64,000 nucleotides of DNA, taken from contig JAZQJE010000031.1 in NCBI GenBank assembly GCA_045541495.1, positions 7,859-71,858 of the forward strand, written 5' to 3'. Both the position numbers and the translations under genes were made by a program. Of the stretch, positions 8,271 through 17,034 are shown piece by piece; within the stretch, counting starts at the first letter, position 1; every line of letters starts with the position of its first letter. The DNA is from RGIG3009 sp045541495 (GTDB lineage Bacteria > Bacillota > Clostridia > Oscillospirales > Acutalibacteraceae). The notes beneath the pieces are model-generated. The model did no database searches and had not been told where the DNA came from. It saw nothing but the letters and a program-made list of their open reading frames with translations.

Positions 8271-9665
8271 TTATACGCGATGCCATTTGGGGCCTTGAGC
8301 GGTATCTTCCACCACGATCCCGCGGGCTTTCAGCTCGTCGCGGATACGGTCGGATTCCGCCCAGTTTTTGGCGGCGCGGGCGGCGGTACGGGCGGCAATC
8401 AAGTCTTCAATGTCGCTGTCGTCTTCGCCGTCTTGGCGACTGTATAATAGTCCCAGCACATCCGCCAATTCATTAAAGGCTAAAAGCGCCGCTTCGCAAC
8501 TGCCTTTGGTGGGCATTCCTGCTGCCAATAATCGGTTGCAGTCTTTCGCCAACTCAAACAGTGCCGCAATACCGTCGGCGGTGTTGAGATCATCGTCCAT
8601 AGCGGCGATAAATTGTTCCCGACGGGCATCGCAAAAAGCGATGACCGCTTCGTCTGCTTCGCCGTCGGCAGCATTTTTCAGTGCAAACTCCAAAGCACCG
8701 CGGCAATTGTATAACCGTTCCAAAGCGGCTTTTGCCTGTTCGATGATCTCGGTGTTGTAGTTGATGGGACTGCGATAGGACGAGGAAATGAGGAAATATC
8801 GAATGGGCTCGTATCCGTATTCGTTCGCTACGTCCCGCACCGTAAAGAAATTGCCCAAGGACTTGGACATTTTCTTGTTATCCACATTGATATAACCGTT
8901 GTGCATCCAGTAGCGGGCAAAGGGAACGCCGTTGCAACATTCGCTTTGGGCCACTTCGTTTTCGTGGTGAGGAAAGATCAGATCTTGCCCGCCGCAATGG
9001 ATGTCGATGGACGGTCCCAAATACCGTCGCGCCATGGCGGAACATTCGATGTGCCAACCGGGGCGGCCGTTGCTCCAGGGGGATTCCCAGTAAGGCTCGC
9101 CTTCTTTGGCGGCCTTCCACAAAGCGAAATCCAATGCATCTTCTTTTTGTTCGCCAACGCTGATGCGGGCGCCGGATTCTAAATCATCAATAGGTTGATG
9201 GGACAGTTTGCCATATCCCGCATCTCGACGGGTACGGAAATACACGTCGCCGTTTTCCGCTCGATAAGCATAGCCTTTTTCTTCCAAGGTGCGCACGATA
9301 TCGATAATCTCCGCCATGTTTTCGGTGGCACGGGGATGCACGGTGGCTTCCCGCACGCCCAGTCCTTTAGCATCGGTCCAAAATTCCTCAATATACCGTT
9401 GGGCAATCACATCGTAGGTGGTGTTTTCCTCGTTGGCGCGACGAATGATCTTGTCGTCGATATCCGTAAAGTTTTGTATAAACCGCACCTCGTATCCCCG
9501 CCATTCCAAATAGCGGCGCAACACGTCAAACACGCACAACGGACGGGCGTTGCCGATATGAATGTAGTTATACACCGTGGGACCGCAAGCATAAATGCGC
9601 ACCACACCCGGTTCTATCGTTTGCAGTTCTTCCTTTTCACGCGCCATGGTATTGTAGATTTTCAT
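8271..9665 (-). CDS. cysS: Cysteinyl-tRNA synthetase
   Basis: A 464-residue class I aminoacyl-tRNA synthetase that charges tRNA-Cys. The zinc cysteine and HIGH-type segment read CGPTVYNYIHIGNARP near residue 28; the second zinc segment is WHIECSAMA, followed by HCGGQDLIFPHHENE; the KMSKS loop is intact; a C-terminal helical tRNA-binding region follows. The ATG overlaps the cysE stop as ATGA, with GGAGGA 7 nt upstream inside cysE. This is the usual clostridial cysE-cysS pair under a Cys-specific T-box, so both cysteine synthesis and charging rise when tRNA-Cys is uncharged. Confidence 0.97.
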   Translation of the reverse strand: MKIYNTMAREKEELQTIEPGVVRIYACGPTVYNYIHIGNARPLCVFDVLRRYLEWRGYEVRFIQNFTDIDDKIIRRANEENTTYDVIAQRYIEEFWTDAKGLGVREATVHPRATENMAEIIDIVRTLEEKGYAYRAENGDVYFRTRRDAGYGKLSHQPIDDLESGARISVGEQKEDALDFALWKAAKEGEPYWESPWSNGRPGWHIECSAMARRYLGPSIDIHCGGQDLIFPHHENEVAQSECCNGVPFARYWMHNGYINVDNKKMSKSLGNFFTVRDVANEYGYEPIRYFLISSSYRSPINYNTEIIEQAKAALERLYNCRGALEFALKNAADGEADEAVIAFCDARREQFIAAMDDDLNTADGIAALFELAKDCNRLLAAGMPTKGSCEAALLAFNELADVLGLLYSRQDGEDDSDIEDLIAARTAARAAKNWAESDRIRDELKARGIVVEDTAQGPKWHRV

Positions 9666-10303
9666 GACTGTTCCTCCGTTGATACATTCAACCGCTTTTT
9701 TAAAGCGGTAATTTCTTTTTCCAACCGTTTCAGTTCTTGGGAGATGGGATCGGGAATGTGCACCTGATCCAGTTCCGCAATCTTTTCTCCTTTGCGCCGT
9801 ACCACACGGGCGGGCACGCCCACGGCGGTGGAGTCAGCGGGGATGTTCTGCAACACCACCGCGCCGGCGGCGATACGGACATTGTCTTCAATGGTGATAG
9901 GACCCAGTACTTTCGCGCCCGCCCCCACCATCACGTGATTACCCAACGTGGGATGACGTTTGCCTTTATCTTTTCCCGTGCCGCCCAAGGTTACCCCTTG
10001 ATAAATGGTGCAATCGTCACCAATGATGGTGGTTTCTCCGACCACTACACCCGTACCGTGGTCGATGAATAATCGTCGGCCGATGGTGGCGGCGGGGTGG
10101 ATTTCAATTCCTGTGCGACGCACGCACCGTTGGGACAAAAAGCGCGCTAAAAATTTTAGGTTGTGATGATAACACCAATGGGCTTTGCGATGTGACCGCA
10201 CCGCCTTATAGCCGTTATACAGCAACATGATCTCCAAAGACGAACGGGCGGCGGGGTCCCGCTCGCGGATGACGGCGATGTCTTCGCGCATTCGTTCAAA
10301 CAT
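9662..10303 (-). CDS. cysE: Serine O-acetyltransferase
   Basis: Makes O-acetyl-L-serine from serine and acetyl-CoA, the first step of cysteine synthesis. I set the start at 10303 (213 residues), where GGGAGGAATT precedes the ATG; a longer frame to 10393 would translate the T-box terminator. The N-terminal helical SATase part is followed by a left-handed beta-helix of hexapeptide repeats containing DHGTGVVVGETTIIGDD and the acetyl-CoA segment GVTLGGTG. The C-terminus adds a short Lys/Glu-rich coiled coil (about residues 190-213). First gene of the cysE-cysS unit. Confidence 0.95.
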   Translation of the reverse strand: MFERMREDIAVIRERDPAARSSLEIMLLYNGYKAVRSHRKAHWCYHHNLKFLARFLSQRCVRRTGIEIHPAATIGRRLFIDHGTGVVVGETTIIGDDCTIYQGVTLGGTGKDKGKRHPTLGNHVMVGAGAKVLGPITIEDNVRIAAGAVVLQNIPADSTAVGVPARVVRRKGEKIAELDQVHIPDPISQELKRLEKEITALKKRLNVSTEEQS

Positions 10304-10326
10304 GCAATTCCTCCCAAACAACGAAA

Positions 10327-10560
10327 TAAAAGCACCTTCCCCGCGCACAGCGCGACGAAGGTGCTTAAAGCACGGTTCCACTTCGTATTTCACTCAAAGA
10401 TCGGTAACGGTGATCGGCCGAACAGGGATACTATACTTCCCCCTGCCTGCTCGCGGGTGCATTTCGCCGTGCCGCCGCCAAACGCGCTTTCAGCCGATGA
10501 CGCGTTCTCTCTGATGCGGAGGTGGACGGGTACTTTTCCCGTTCATCGCATTTCAACTTA
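10327..10560 (-). ncRNA. T-box leader, cysteine-specific, controlling cysE-cysS
   Basis: Reading the minus strand: the stem I start GATGA...AAAAGTA, the AGAGAG bulge and the GGCTGAAAGC apical-side motif come in order. The specifier loop has GAAATGCACC with TGC (10459-10461), a cysteine codon. The T-box core TGGAACCGTG lies at about 10373-10382. It is followed by a terminator, stem 10331-10340 paired with 10357-10366 and a short T-run. The antiterminator would form with the TGGAACC core. All elements of a class I T-box are present and the specifier matches the genes controlled. Confidence 0.93.
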
Positions 10561-10567
10561 CATTATT

Positions 10568-10595
10568 ATTATAGCAGACTTTTCGAAAATGTCTA
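10568..10595 (-). promoter_or_regulatory. Promoter of the T-box cysE-cysS unit
   Basis: On the minus strand TAGACA (10590-10595), 16-nt spacer, TATAAT (10568-10573). It sits directly after the pgsA stop, so cysE-cysS is a separate unit from the recA operon upstream. Confidence 0.7.
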
Positions 10596-10599
10596 CACT

Positions 10600-11190
10600 T
10601 TATTTATCGTGAATAAAATACTCCCGATTGAGCCACACGTATTCCGCGCCGGCGATCACCGTCAGTACCACGGATATCCAGATGAGCACTTCGCCCACTA
10701 TGACAGGGACAGAGAACACGGCAGCGGGCAGCGCAAAGGCCGATAACAGTCCCGTTTGCCATGTGGAAAATTCCAAAGCGGTCAGCGTATAGATGATGGC
10801 AATAAACTGCGCTACCGTTTTGGTCTTGCCCCACATACTGGCGGCGATCACTTTGCCGTCCTTGGCGGCAATTAACCGCACGGACGTCACCATAAATTCA
10901 CGGGTCAACACCAGCATCAGTGCCCACACATCCATACAACCTCGTTCCAAAAACAGTAAAAAGGCGGCGGTGGTGAGCATTTTATCTGCCAACGGATCCA
11001 AAAATTTACCGAAATTGGTGATGAGTCCTCTGGCGCGGGCGATTTTGCCGTCAAACATATCCGTTAAAGCGGCGGCTATGAATACCACCAAAGATACGGC
11101 GTAATGGAAGGGAAATTCCACCATCGCCAACAGCAAAAACAGCGGTGCTAACACAATGCGAAGCACCGTTAATTTGTTTGGTAAATTCAT
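10600..11190 (-). CDS. pgsA: CDP-diacylglycerol--glycerol-3-phosphate 3-phosphatidyltransferase
   Basis: Makes phosphatidylglycerol phosphate from CDP-diacylglycerol in the membrane. The CDP-alcohol phosphotransferase signature DG-x2-AR-x8-G-x3-D-x3-D is perfect, at about residues 45-68 (DGKIAR, then GKFLDPLAD). Start at 11190, giving 196 residues, the family length; it overlaps the rimO stop as ATGA. The longer open frame upstream is a shadow inside rimO. About five membrane segments. Last gene of the recA-recX-rimO-pgsA run. Confidence 0.95.
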   Translation of the reverse strand: MNLPNKLTVLRIVLAPLFLLLAMVEFPFHYAVSLVVFIAAALTDMFDGKIARARGLITNFGKFLDPLADKMLTTAAFLLFLERGCMDVWALMLVLTREFMVTSVRLIAAKDGKVIAASMWGKTKTVAQFIAIIYTLTALEFSTWQTGLLSAFALPAAVFSVPVIVGEVLIWISVVLTVIAGAEYVWLNREYFIHDK

Positions 11191-12512
11191 ACTCGTTCCC
11201 CCAATAGATCCCAGTCCATACAATCGGTGATCCTCACCTGCACAAAGTCGCCGGGGACCACCCGCGTTTTGGTGGTAAAGAACACCTTGGTATCGATATC
11301 CGGCGCATCGGCATAGGTGCGGCCAAACCAACATTCCGCATAGCGGTCGAAGGATTCCACCAACACTTCCACGGTTTTGCCGATCTGTGCTTCGTTGTAC
11401 TGGGCGGCGATGCGCTCTTGCCCTTGCATCACGATATCCCGCCGACGGTTTTTCACCTTTTCCGATACTTGATCGGGCAGGTCGGCAGCTACCGTTCCCT
11501 CTTCGGGGGAATAGGCAAAACAACCCAGTCGCTCAAAGCGCGCCTCTTTTAAAAATTTGCAAAGTTCGTTAAAGTCCTCTTTGGTCTCACCGGGGAAGCC
11601 CACCATTACCGTGGTGCGCAACACCACATCGGGAAGGGTGCGGCGGATACGGGCCATCAGTTCCGTCAACGTTTGACGGTCGCCGGCCCGATTCATACGG
11701 CTGAGCACCAACCCGCTGGCATGCTGGATGGGAATGTCCAAATAGTTGACCACTTTTTCCTGTCGGGCGATGGTGTCCAAGAGCTCGTCGGTGATATGTT
11801 CAGGATAGCAATACAACAAGCGAATCCAATGCAGATCCTCAATTTCGCATAAACGGTCCAGTAATTCGGGTAATAACGACCGTCCTGCCGTATCGGTACC
11901 ATACAAGGTGGTGTCCTGCGCCACCAATACCAGTTCCCGCACGCCGTTTTGTACCAATTCTTTCGCTTCCGCCACCACGGTTTCCAAGTCGCGGCTGCGA
12001 AGTTTGCCGCGAATCAGCGGAATGGCACAGTAGGTGCAACAGTTGTTACACCCGTCCCCCACCCGCAGATAGGCAAAAAAGTCGGGCGTGGTTTGTAAAC
12101 GGTCGCCGTCCAGACACCAACCCTCCAATGACGGAAAGGTTTTGACGGTTTCTCCCGCCATCACGGCGTTTATCGTTTCCACAATATCGCCGTTGGCGCC
12201 AAGACCCAGCACCGCGTCACACTCGGGCAGTTCCCGACACAGTTCGTCCTTGTACCGTTGGGCCAAGCACCCCGTTACGATGATCTTTTTAATGCGGCCC
12301 TCTTCTTTAAGTTTGGCAAATTCCAAAATATTTTCAATGGCCTCCTGTTTGGCATCCCCGATAAAGCCGCAGGTGTTCACAATAACCACCTCGGCAAGCC
12401 CGCTTTCGGGAGTAATGGTCATACCCGCCGCTTGCAGTTTGGCCAGCATCAATTCGGCATCCATCTGATTTTTCGGGCAGCCAAGGGATACCATTCCCAC
12501 TTTAATTCCCAT
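11187..12512 (-). CDS. rimO: Ribosomal protein S12 methylthiotransferase
   Basis: A 441-residue radical-SAM enzyme that adds a methylthio group to an aspartate of ribosomal protein S12. Domains: N-terminal MTTase domain with VSLGCPKNQMDAE and conserved cysteines at NTCGFI and TGCLAQRY; radical-SAM core with the CxxxCxxC motif CNNCCTYC near residue 150; C-terminal TRAM domain. I choose the ATG at 12512 because GAGGAA sits 8 nt upstream and the family begins with this KVGMVSLGC segment; it overlaps the end of recX by 11 nt. The longer frame to 12674 would extend into recX. Confidence 0.95.
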   Translation of the reverse strand: MGIKVGMVSLGCPKNQMDAELMLAKLQAAGMTITPESGLAEVVIVNTCGFIGDAKQEAIENILEFAKLKEEGRIKKIIVTGCLAQRYKDELCRELPECDAVLGLGANGDIVETINAVMAGETVKTFPSLEGWCLDGDRLQTTPDFFAYLRVGDGCNNCCTYCAIPLIRGKLRSRDLETVVAEAKELVQNGVRELVLVAQDTTLYGTDTAGRSLLPELLDRLCEIEDLHWIRLLYCYPEHITDELLDTIARQEKVVNYLDIPIQHASGLVLSRMNRAGDRQTLTELMARIRRTLPDVVLRTTVMVGFPGETKEDFNELCKFLKEARFERLGCFAYSPEEGTVAADLPDQVSEKVKNRRRDIVMQGQERIAAQYNEAQIGKTVEVLVESFDRYAECWFGRTYADAPDIDTKVFFTTKTRVVPGDFVQVRITDCMDWDLLGERV

Positions 12513-13143
12513 GTTCTTGTTCCTCATTTTCCCATAGGGTGAAGGCGCGGCGAATATCTTCGCCGGAAAAGCCGTAGCGACCCAGTGCCGCGGCGATCTT
12601 TTCCGCCTCTTCTCTACTGCTTGGGATATTATATCGTTTTTTTCGCAGGAATTCAAGTGCCAGTTGCGTATCATCCAGATCTAAGTCTTCCACCGCCAGT
12701 CTGGCCGTCTCCCGCGCGATCCCTCTTTCGCACAACTTCTCCACTGCGCGGCGGGCGGGGTATAACCGCCCCTCTTGATACTGCCGCGCCAAACGAGCGG
12801 CGTAGGCGCTGTCGTTTACATACCCCAATTCTTCCATATAGGCGGCGGCTTCGGCGGCACAGTCACGGCGATCGGCGTGATAGCGGCCTTTTTCGCGACA
12901 CAGTTTTTGTTCCAATTCCTTGCGGGAGTAATCCCGCCGCGACAATAAAAACACCGCTTTGTCACGGGCGCGGTCACGTGCCGATTGTTCACACAGTGCC
13001 TCTATCTGTTCCCACGACAAAAAGGAGTCCACCCCGTAGGGGGACTCCTCCCAAGTACGTTTATCCAACACGATCTCGTTGCCATCGTCGGTCATAACGG
13101 CTACTTGATGCCCTCGACGGCGGTGAACGTCCGTCACTCTCAT
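12502..13143 (-). CDS. recX: RecA regulatory protein RecX
   Basis: A 213-residue RecX. It modulates RecA filaments and is usually encoded next to recA. Three-helix repeats are evident, with the motifs RRDYSRKELEQKL, YMEELGYVNDSAYAARL, and RGIARETARLAVEDL. The start overlaps the recA stop as ATGA (13140-13143), so translation is coupled to recA. The N-terminal 45 residues form the short beta-rich extension often seen in clostridial members. Confidence 0.92.
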   Translation of the reverse strand: MRVTDVHRRRGHQVAVMTDDGNEIVLDKRTWEESPYGVDSFLSWEQIEALCEQSARDRARDKAVFLLSRRDYSRKELEQKLCREKGRYHADRRDCAAEAAAYMEELGYVNDSAYAARLARQYQEGRLYPARRAVEKLCERGIARETARLAVEDLDLDDTQLALEFLRKKRYNIPSSREEAEKIAAALGRYGFSGEDIRRAFTLWENEEQEHGN

Positions 13144-14288
13144 TCGTCATCCACCACGATGTCGATCTTCGCACGGGCGGTACTGGCGGTATATTGCACG
13201 GCGGATTCCAGCGGGATCTCCACCGGCGCAGGGGCAGGTGCCGCTTCTTGCGCGGTTTCTTGTTCTTTGGCGATGGCCGCCATTACCAAGGTTTCTACTT
13301 CTTTTTGAAGGTCGGGATTGGCTTTCAAGTAATCCTTGATGTTATCGCGGCCTTGTCCCAACCGATTTTCTTTATACGAGAACCAAGAACCCGATTTCTG
13401 AATGATATCGAATTTGATAGCCAGATCCAGTAGTTCCCCTTCGCGGGAAATGCCTTTTCCGTAGAACATATCGAATTCCGCTTCTTTAAAGGGCGGGGCT
13501 ACTTTGTTTTTCACCACACGCACACGGGTGTGAGAACCCACCGGCTCGCCTCCCACCTTTAAGGTTTCGGTGCGGCGAACATCCAACCGCACGGAGGCGT
13601 AATATTTCAGCGCGTTACCACCGGCAGTCACTTCGGGATTGCCGTAAATAACACCCACTTTTAAGCGCAATTGATTGATGAAGATGGCGACACAACCCGT
13701 CTTGCCCACCGTACCCGCCAATTTCCGCATGGCTTGGGACATAAGACGTGCTTGCAGACCCACATGGGCATCGCCCATCTCCCCTTCGATCTCTTGACGG
13801 GGAACCAGTGCTGCTACCGAGTCCACCACCACCACGTCCAGAGCACCCGAACGAATGAGGGCTTCCGCGATCTCCAGCGCTTGTTCACCCGTATCAGGTT
13901 GGGATACCAGCAAGGAATCCACATCCACGCCCAAGGCGCGGGCATACACGGGATCCAGCGCGTGCTCCACGTCGATAAATGCAGCTTCGCCGCCTTTTTT
14001 TTGGGCTTCGGCAATGGCGTGCAACGCCAACGTGGTTTTACCGGAGGCTTCCGGCCCGTAGATCTCCACAATACGGCCGCGGGGCAGACCGCCCACGCCC
14101 AGTGCCAGATCCAGCGTTAACGAACCGGTGGGGATCACTTCCACATTCATACTGCTGTTTTGGCCCAGACGCATAATAGCGCCCTTCCCGTAGGCCTTTT
14201 CAATTTGGGACAGCGCCGCTTGCAACGCCTTTTGCTTATCGGTGGGAGCGGCCGTTGCCGCCGCGGGTTTCTTTTTCGTATCCGCCAT
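13140..14288 (-). CDS. recA: Recombinase RecA
   Basis: A 382-residue RecA, the strand-exchange ATPase and SOS co-protease. Walker A GPEASGKTT, Walker B VVVVDSVAALVP, the L1/L2 loops and the segment MRKLAGTVGKTGC are present. The N-terminus has a short Ala/Lys-rich extension before the core; the C-terminus has an Ala/Pro-rich acidic tail. GAGGAAAC lies 6 nt before the ATG. A consensus promoter and a perfect Gram-positive LexA box lie upstream, so SOS control is expected for recA-recX-rimO-pgsA as one unit. Confidence 0.98.
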   Translation of the reverse strand: MADTKKKPAAATAAPTDKQKALQAALSQIEKAYGKGAIMRLGQNSSMNVEVIPTGSLTLDLALGVGGLPRGRIVEIYGPEASGKTTLALHAIAEAQKKGGEAAFIDVEHALDPVYARALGVDVDSLLVSQPDTGEQALEIAEALIRSGALDVVVVDSVAALVPRQEIEGEMGDAHVGLQARLMSQAMRKLAGTVGKTGCVAIFINQLRLKVGVIYGNPEVTAGGNALKYYASVRLDVRRTETLKVGGEPVGSHTRVRVVKNKVAPPFKEAEFDMFYGKGISREGELLDLAIKFDIIQKSGSWFSYKENRLGQGRDNIKDYLKANPDLQKEVETLVMAAIAKEQETAQEAAPAPAPVEIPLESAVQYTASTARAKIDIVVDDE

Positions 14289-14344
14289 GTTCGTTTCCTC
14301 TTTTCACTGTCGTTTTTTCATCATTCATCAGTCACATTGACTAT

Positions 14345-14373
14345 AGTATACTATACCGAAACGGGAAAATCAA
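14345..14373 (-). promoter_or_regulatory. Sigma-A promoter of recA
   Basis: Minus strand: TTGATT (14368-14373), 17-nt spacer, TATACT (14345-14350), about 57 nt upstream of the recA ATG. Confidence 0.75.
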
Positions 14374-14391
14374 GGGAAAAACGCAAAAAAT

Positions 14392-14405
14392 CGAACGAAT
14401 GTTCG
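14392..14405. promoter_or_regulatory. LexA (DinR) SOS box of recA
   Basis: Perfect palindrome CGAAC-GAAT-GTTCG, matching the Gram-positive LexA operator CGAACNNNNGTTCG. It lies 18 nt upstream of the -35 element, not over the promoter. Confidence 0.85.
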
Positions 14406-14423
14406 TATTTTTTACACAAAACA

Positions 14424-14448
14424 AGGGTGTAGATCCTCTCTACACCCT
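14424..14448 (-). terminator. Terminator of the feo operon
   Basis: 10-bp stem (14424-14433 with 14439-14448), 5-nt loop, followed on the minus strand by TTGTTTT. It starts 7 nt past the stop of the FeoB-associated protein. Confidence 0.75.
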
Positions 14449-14455
14449 GTTTTTG

Positions 14456-14614
14456 TTATTTTTCAGTTTCATCACCGTGATTACAGTGACCGCCGCATTG
14501 TTTGGCATAAGGGCAACCAATACAGGTTTCTCCCCGCTTCTTGGACTTGTATAGATACGCGACGATCCCGCCGACGATGGCCAATACGATGGCAATGATG
14601 ATGTAGTCTTCCAT
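14456..14614 (-). CDS. FeoB-associated Cys-rich membrane protein
   Basis: A 52-residue gene starting 2 nt after the feoB stop. It has one membrane helix (about residues 4-22), then a basic stretch LYKSKKRG and a cysteine cluster CIGCPYAKQCGGHC, ending in a short acidic tail. This is the layout of the small FeoB-associated Cys-rich proteins found after feoB in Firmicutes, where they may act in place of FeoC or as an Fe-handling partner at the membrane; the role is not proven. Transcribed with feoA-feoB and followed by a terminator. Confidence 0.85.
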   Translation of the reverse strand: MEDYIIIAIVLAIVGGIVAYLYKSKKRGETCIGCPYAKQCGGHCNHGDETEK

Positions 14615-14616
14615 AC

Positions 14617-16647
14617 TTATTTACTCACATATTCTTTCTTTTTCTCGGTGCCGTGCAGAGCGTATTCCGTTTTGAGCTTTCGTTCGGTGCTCGCAATGAG
14701 CAACCCGATAACGGTGATCATCGCCGCTACGGCAATCAAACCACCAATCGCCGCGCCCATATTCAGAGTGGCGGGAGCGGTGAGAAGCGTGCCAACGGTA
14801 TACACGAAGTAAGCAACCATGTACCCCACTTCCAGTTGCAGACCGATACCGCCCCACAACCATTTGGCACTTTTCATTTCGGCGTTCATGGCACCGATAG
14901 CCGCAAAGCAAGGTGGCGAATACAGATTGAACATCAAATAGGCAAGTGCCGCTATCTTGGTGATGGCCATGATGCCCGCCGCTTCGGCGCCCGCGCCTTC
15001 CATCAGCTGCAGTTCTTCCGCATCGATGAGGTTTTCAAGCCCCACAAAGCACACCGCCAAGGTGCCAACCACATTTTCTTTCGCAATAAAGCCTGTGATT
15101 GCCGCCGCCGCCAACTGCCAACTGAGCACACCTACAATCGGTACTAACAAATAGGCAAAGGGACCCGCGATAGAAGCTAAAATGGAGGTGTCGGCACTCT
15201 CCGCCACCTGAAACCGCCAATCGAAGGACTGCATGATCTGTACCACGGTGTTGCACAACAGGATGATGGTAGCGGCTTTCACAATGTACGCCCAACCGCG
15301 ACTGCACATAGATTTAAACGCACCCCACAGGGACGGCGCTTTGTATTCGGGAAGTTCAATGATAAAAAACGATTTTCTCGCTTTGTAGCCGGTGATCTTG
15401 TTCACCAACAACGCGCCGAAGAAGATGAGGACGATACCTGTCAAATACATGGTGGTGCTGACCCAACCCGCATTGTCAAAAAACGCACCGGCAAACAGGG
15501 AGATCACAGGGATCTTGGCACCACAGGGCATGAACGGCGCCAACATGGCCGTGGCACGGCGCTCTCGCTCATTGCGAATAGTGCGGCTGGCCATGATACC
15601 GGGGACGGCACACCCCACCGTGATAACAAAAGGGATTACCGATTTACCCGACAGACCCACTCGCTTGAAAATGGGGTCTAATACCACCGCCACGCGGGAC
15701 ATATACCCGCAATCTTCCAAAACGGCAATAAGAAAATACATCACCATTACGAGAGGTAAAAACCCGATCACGGCGATCGCGCCGCCGATGACACCGTCAA
15801 CAAGCAGTGCGTATAACAGGCGATCGGCGTTTACGAGCAGACCGCCCACCCATTCCTGAAACCGTCCCAGCCACGTGGTGAGTATATCGGCAACAGGTTG
15901 ACCGACCCATACTTGAGAGATCTGGAATACAAGGAACATCACTACGGCAAAGATCGGAATACCTAACCATTTATTGGTGAATACGTTGTCGATCTTATCA
16001 CCGAAATTTTTGTCTTTGGTGAAGACTTTGCGATTTTCCACTTCTTTGACAAGGACGTTGACAAACGCAAAGCGTTTACGGTCAGCCGCTTCCACCGCTT
16101 TTTTGTCGGTCAGATCCACCACGCCCTGTATATACGGTGCTTTTTGTGTGGTATGCGCTTGCGCCACGGCCGCTTCTACCACTGCTTTCAACCCGTCAGC
16201 GGCAATGGATACCGTGTTAACGATGGGACATCCCAGCAGGGCAGATAATACCGCCGTATCAATTCTCGTTTCCTTTTTTTTGTTAACATCGCTCTTGTTC
16301 AGTGCCACCACCACGGGAATACCCAATTCTAACAACTGCGTCGTAAAAAACAAACTGCGACTTAAATTGGTGGCATCCACAATGTTGATGATCACATCGG
16401 GATTTTCTTGCTTTATGTACGAACTGGTAACGGCCTCCTCTCCTGTGAAAGGCGACATGGAATAAGCACCGGGAAGATCCACGGCAATTAACTGTTCCTC
16501 GCCGGTGTAATAGGTTCTTTTGATGGGATGTTCCTTTTTATCTACGGTAACGCCCGCCCAGTTTCCCACCTTTTCGTTGCACCCTGTCAACGCATTGTAC
16601 ATGGTGGTCTTGCCGGAGTTTGGGTTCCCCGCCAGTGCGATTCTCAT
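14617..16647 (-). CDS. feoB: Ferrous iron transport protein B
   Basis: A 676-residue membrane G-protein that imports Fe2+. The N-terminal GTPase has G1 GNPNSGKTT, G3 DLPGAYS and G4 NKSD; a helical GDI-type linker follows (about residues 170-215). The membrane part has about ten helices, two Gate segments and the Cys-bearing motif VGCAVPGIMASR. GGGAGGA lies 5 nt before the ATG. It follows feoA by 81 nt, and that gap holds one of three operator palindromes. C-terminus ends in a short charged tail. Confidence 0.97.
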   Translation of the reverse strand: MRIALAGNPNSGKTTMYNALTGCNEKVGNWAGVTVDKKEHPIKRTYYTGEEQLIAVDLPGAYSMSPFTGEEAVTSSYIKQENPDVIINIVDATNLSRSLFFTTQLLELGIPVVVALNKSDVNKKKETRIDTAVLSALLGCPIVNTVSIAADGLKAVVEAAVAQAHTTQKAPYIQGVVDLTDKKAVEAADRKRFAFVNVLVKEVENRKVFTKDKNFGDKIDNVFTNKWLGIPIFAVVMFLVFQISQVWVGQPVADILTTWLGRFQEWVGGLLVNADRLLYALLVDGVIGGAIAVIGFLPLVMVMYFLIAVLEDCGYMSRVAVVLDPIFKRVGLSGKSVIPFVITVGCAVPGIMASRTIRNERERRATAMLAPFMPCGAKIPVISLFAGAFFDNAGWVSTTMYLTGIVLIFFGALLVNKITGYKARKSFFIIELPEYKAPSLWGAFKSMCSRGWAYIVKAATIILLCNTVVQIMQSFDWRFQVAESADTSILASIAGPFAYLLVPIVGVLSWQLAAAAITGFIAKENVVGTLAVCFVGLENLIDAEELQLMEGAGAEAAGIMAITKIAALAYLMFNLYSPPCFAAIGAMNAEMKSAKWLWGGIGLQLEVGYMVAYFVYTVGTLLTAPATLNMGAAIGGLIAVAAMITVIGLLIASTERKLKTEYALHGTEKKKEYVSK

Positions 16648-16675
16648 GAATCTTCCTCCCGCTTTTTCCGTTTCG

Positions 16676-16691
16676 GTTAGCCTTTGCTAAC
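16676..16691. promoter_or_regulatory. Feo operator 1 (between feoA and feoB)
   Basis: Palindrome GTTAGC-CTTT-GCTAAC. The same half-sites with a 4-nt centre recur twice upstream of feoA. Resembles sites of DtxR/MntR-type metalloregulators; the regulator itself is not in the window. Confidence 0.6.
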
Positions 16692-16728
16692 TGTTAAGCA
16701 AAAACAATCAGCCGATCGGTTTTTCCCT

Positions 16729-16941
16729 TTAGACAATAATCGCCTCGGCTAACTGACGATCGATACTGTACCTGCCGTCTTTGATGGATACGATACACCC
16801 GCTGCGCAAATGAGACACCACCGTGATGGTCTCCCCGCTGTAGCAGCCGAGAGAAAACAAAAATGCGTTCAGTTCCTCATCATCCGTTTCAATCTGCTGA
16901 ATGATGTATTCCTGCCCCTCTATGGCGTCTTTTAAAGTCAT
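16729..16941 (-). CDS. feoA: Ferrous iron transport protein A
   Basis: A small SH3-like protein of 70 residues that supports FeoB function at the cytoplasmic face. The conserved pattern of a two-strand start, LFSLGCYSGETITVV, and the end GRYSIDRQLAEAIIV fits FeoA. I choose the ATG at 16941 because GGTGAT lies 4 nt upstream; the alternative GTG at 16950 has no such site. First gene of the feo operon, behind a consensus promoter and two operators. Confidence 0.88.
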   Translation of the reverse strand: MTLKDAIEGQEYIIQQIETDDEELNAFLFSLGCYSGETITVVSHLRSGCIVSIKDGRYSIDRQLAEAIIV

Positions 16942-16976
16942 CTGTATCACCGCGATCTCTCATGACATCGGTATTG

Positions 16977-16992
16977 ATTAGCCAACGCTAAC
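16977..16992. promoter_or_regulatory. Feo operator 2
   Basis: ATTAGC-CAAC-GCTAAC, one mismatch from the perfect palindrome. It lies between operator 3 and the feoA start, inside the transcribed leader. Confidence 0.6.
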
Positions 16993-17011
16993 CGCCCTAT
17001 GCAAAAATTGA

Positions 17012-17027
17012 GTTAGCCTATGCTAAC
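17012..17027. promoter_or_regulatory. Feo operator 3
   Basis: Perfect palindrome GTTAGC-CTAT-GCTAAC, 7 nt downstream of the -10 box of feoA, so a bound repressor would cover the transcription start. Confidence 0.7.
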
Positions 17028-17034
17028 CTCACAC

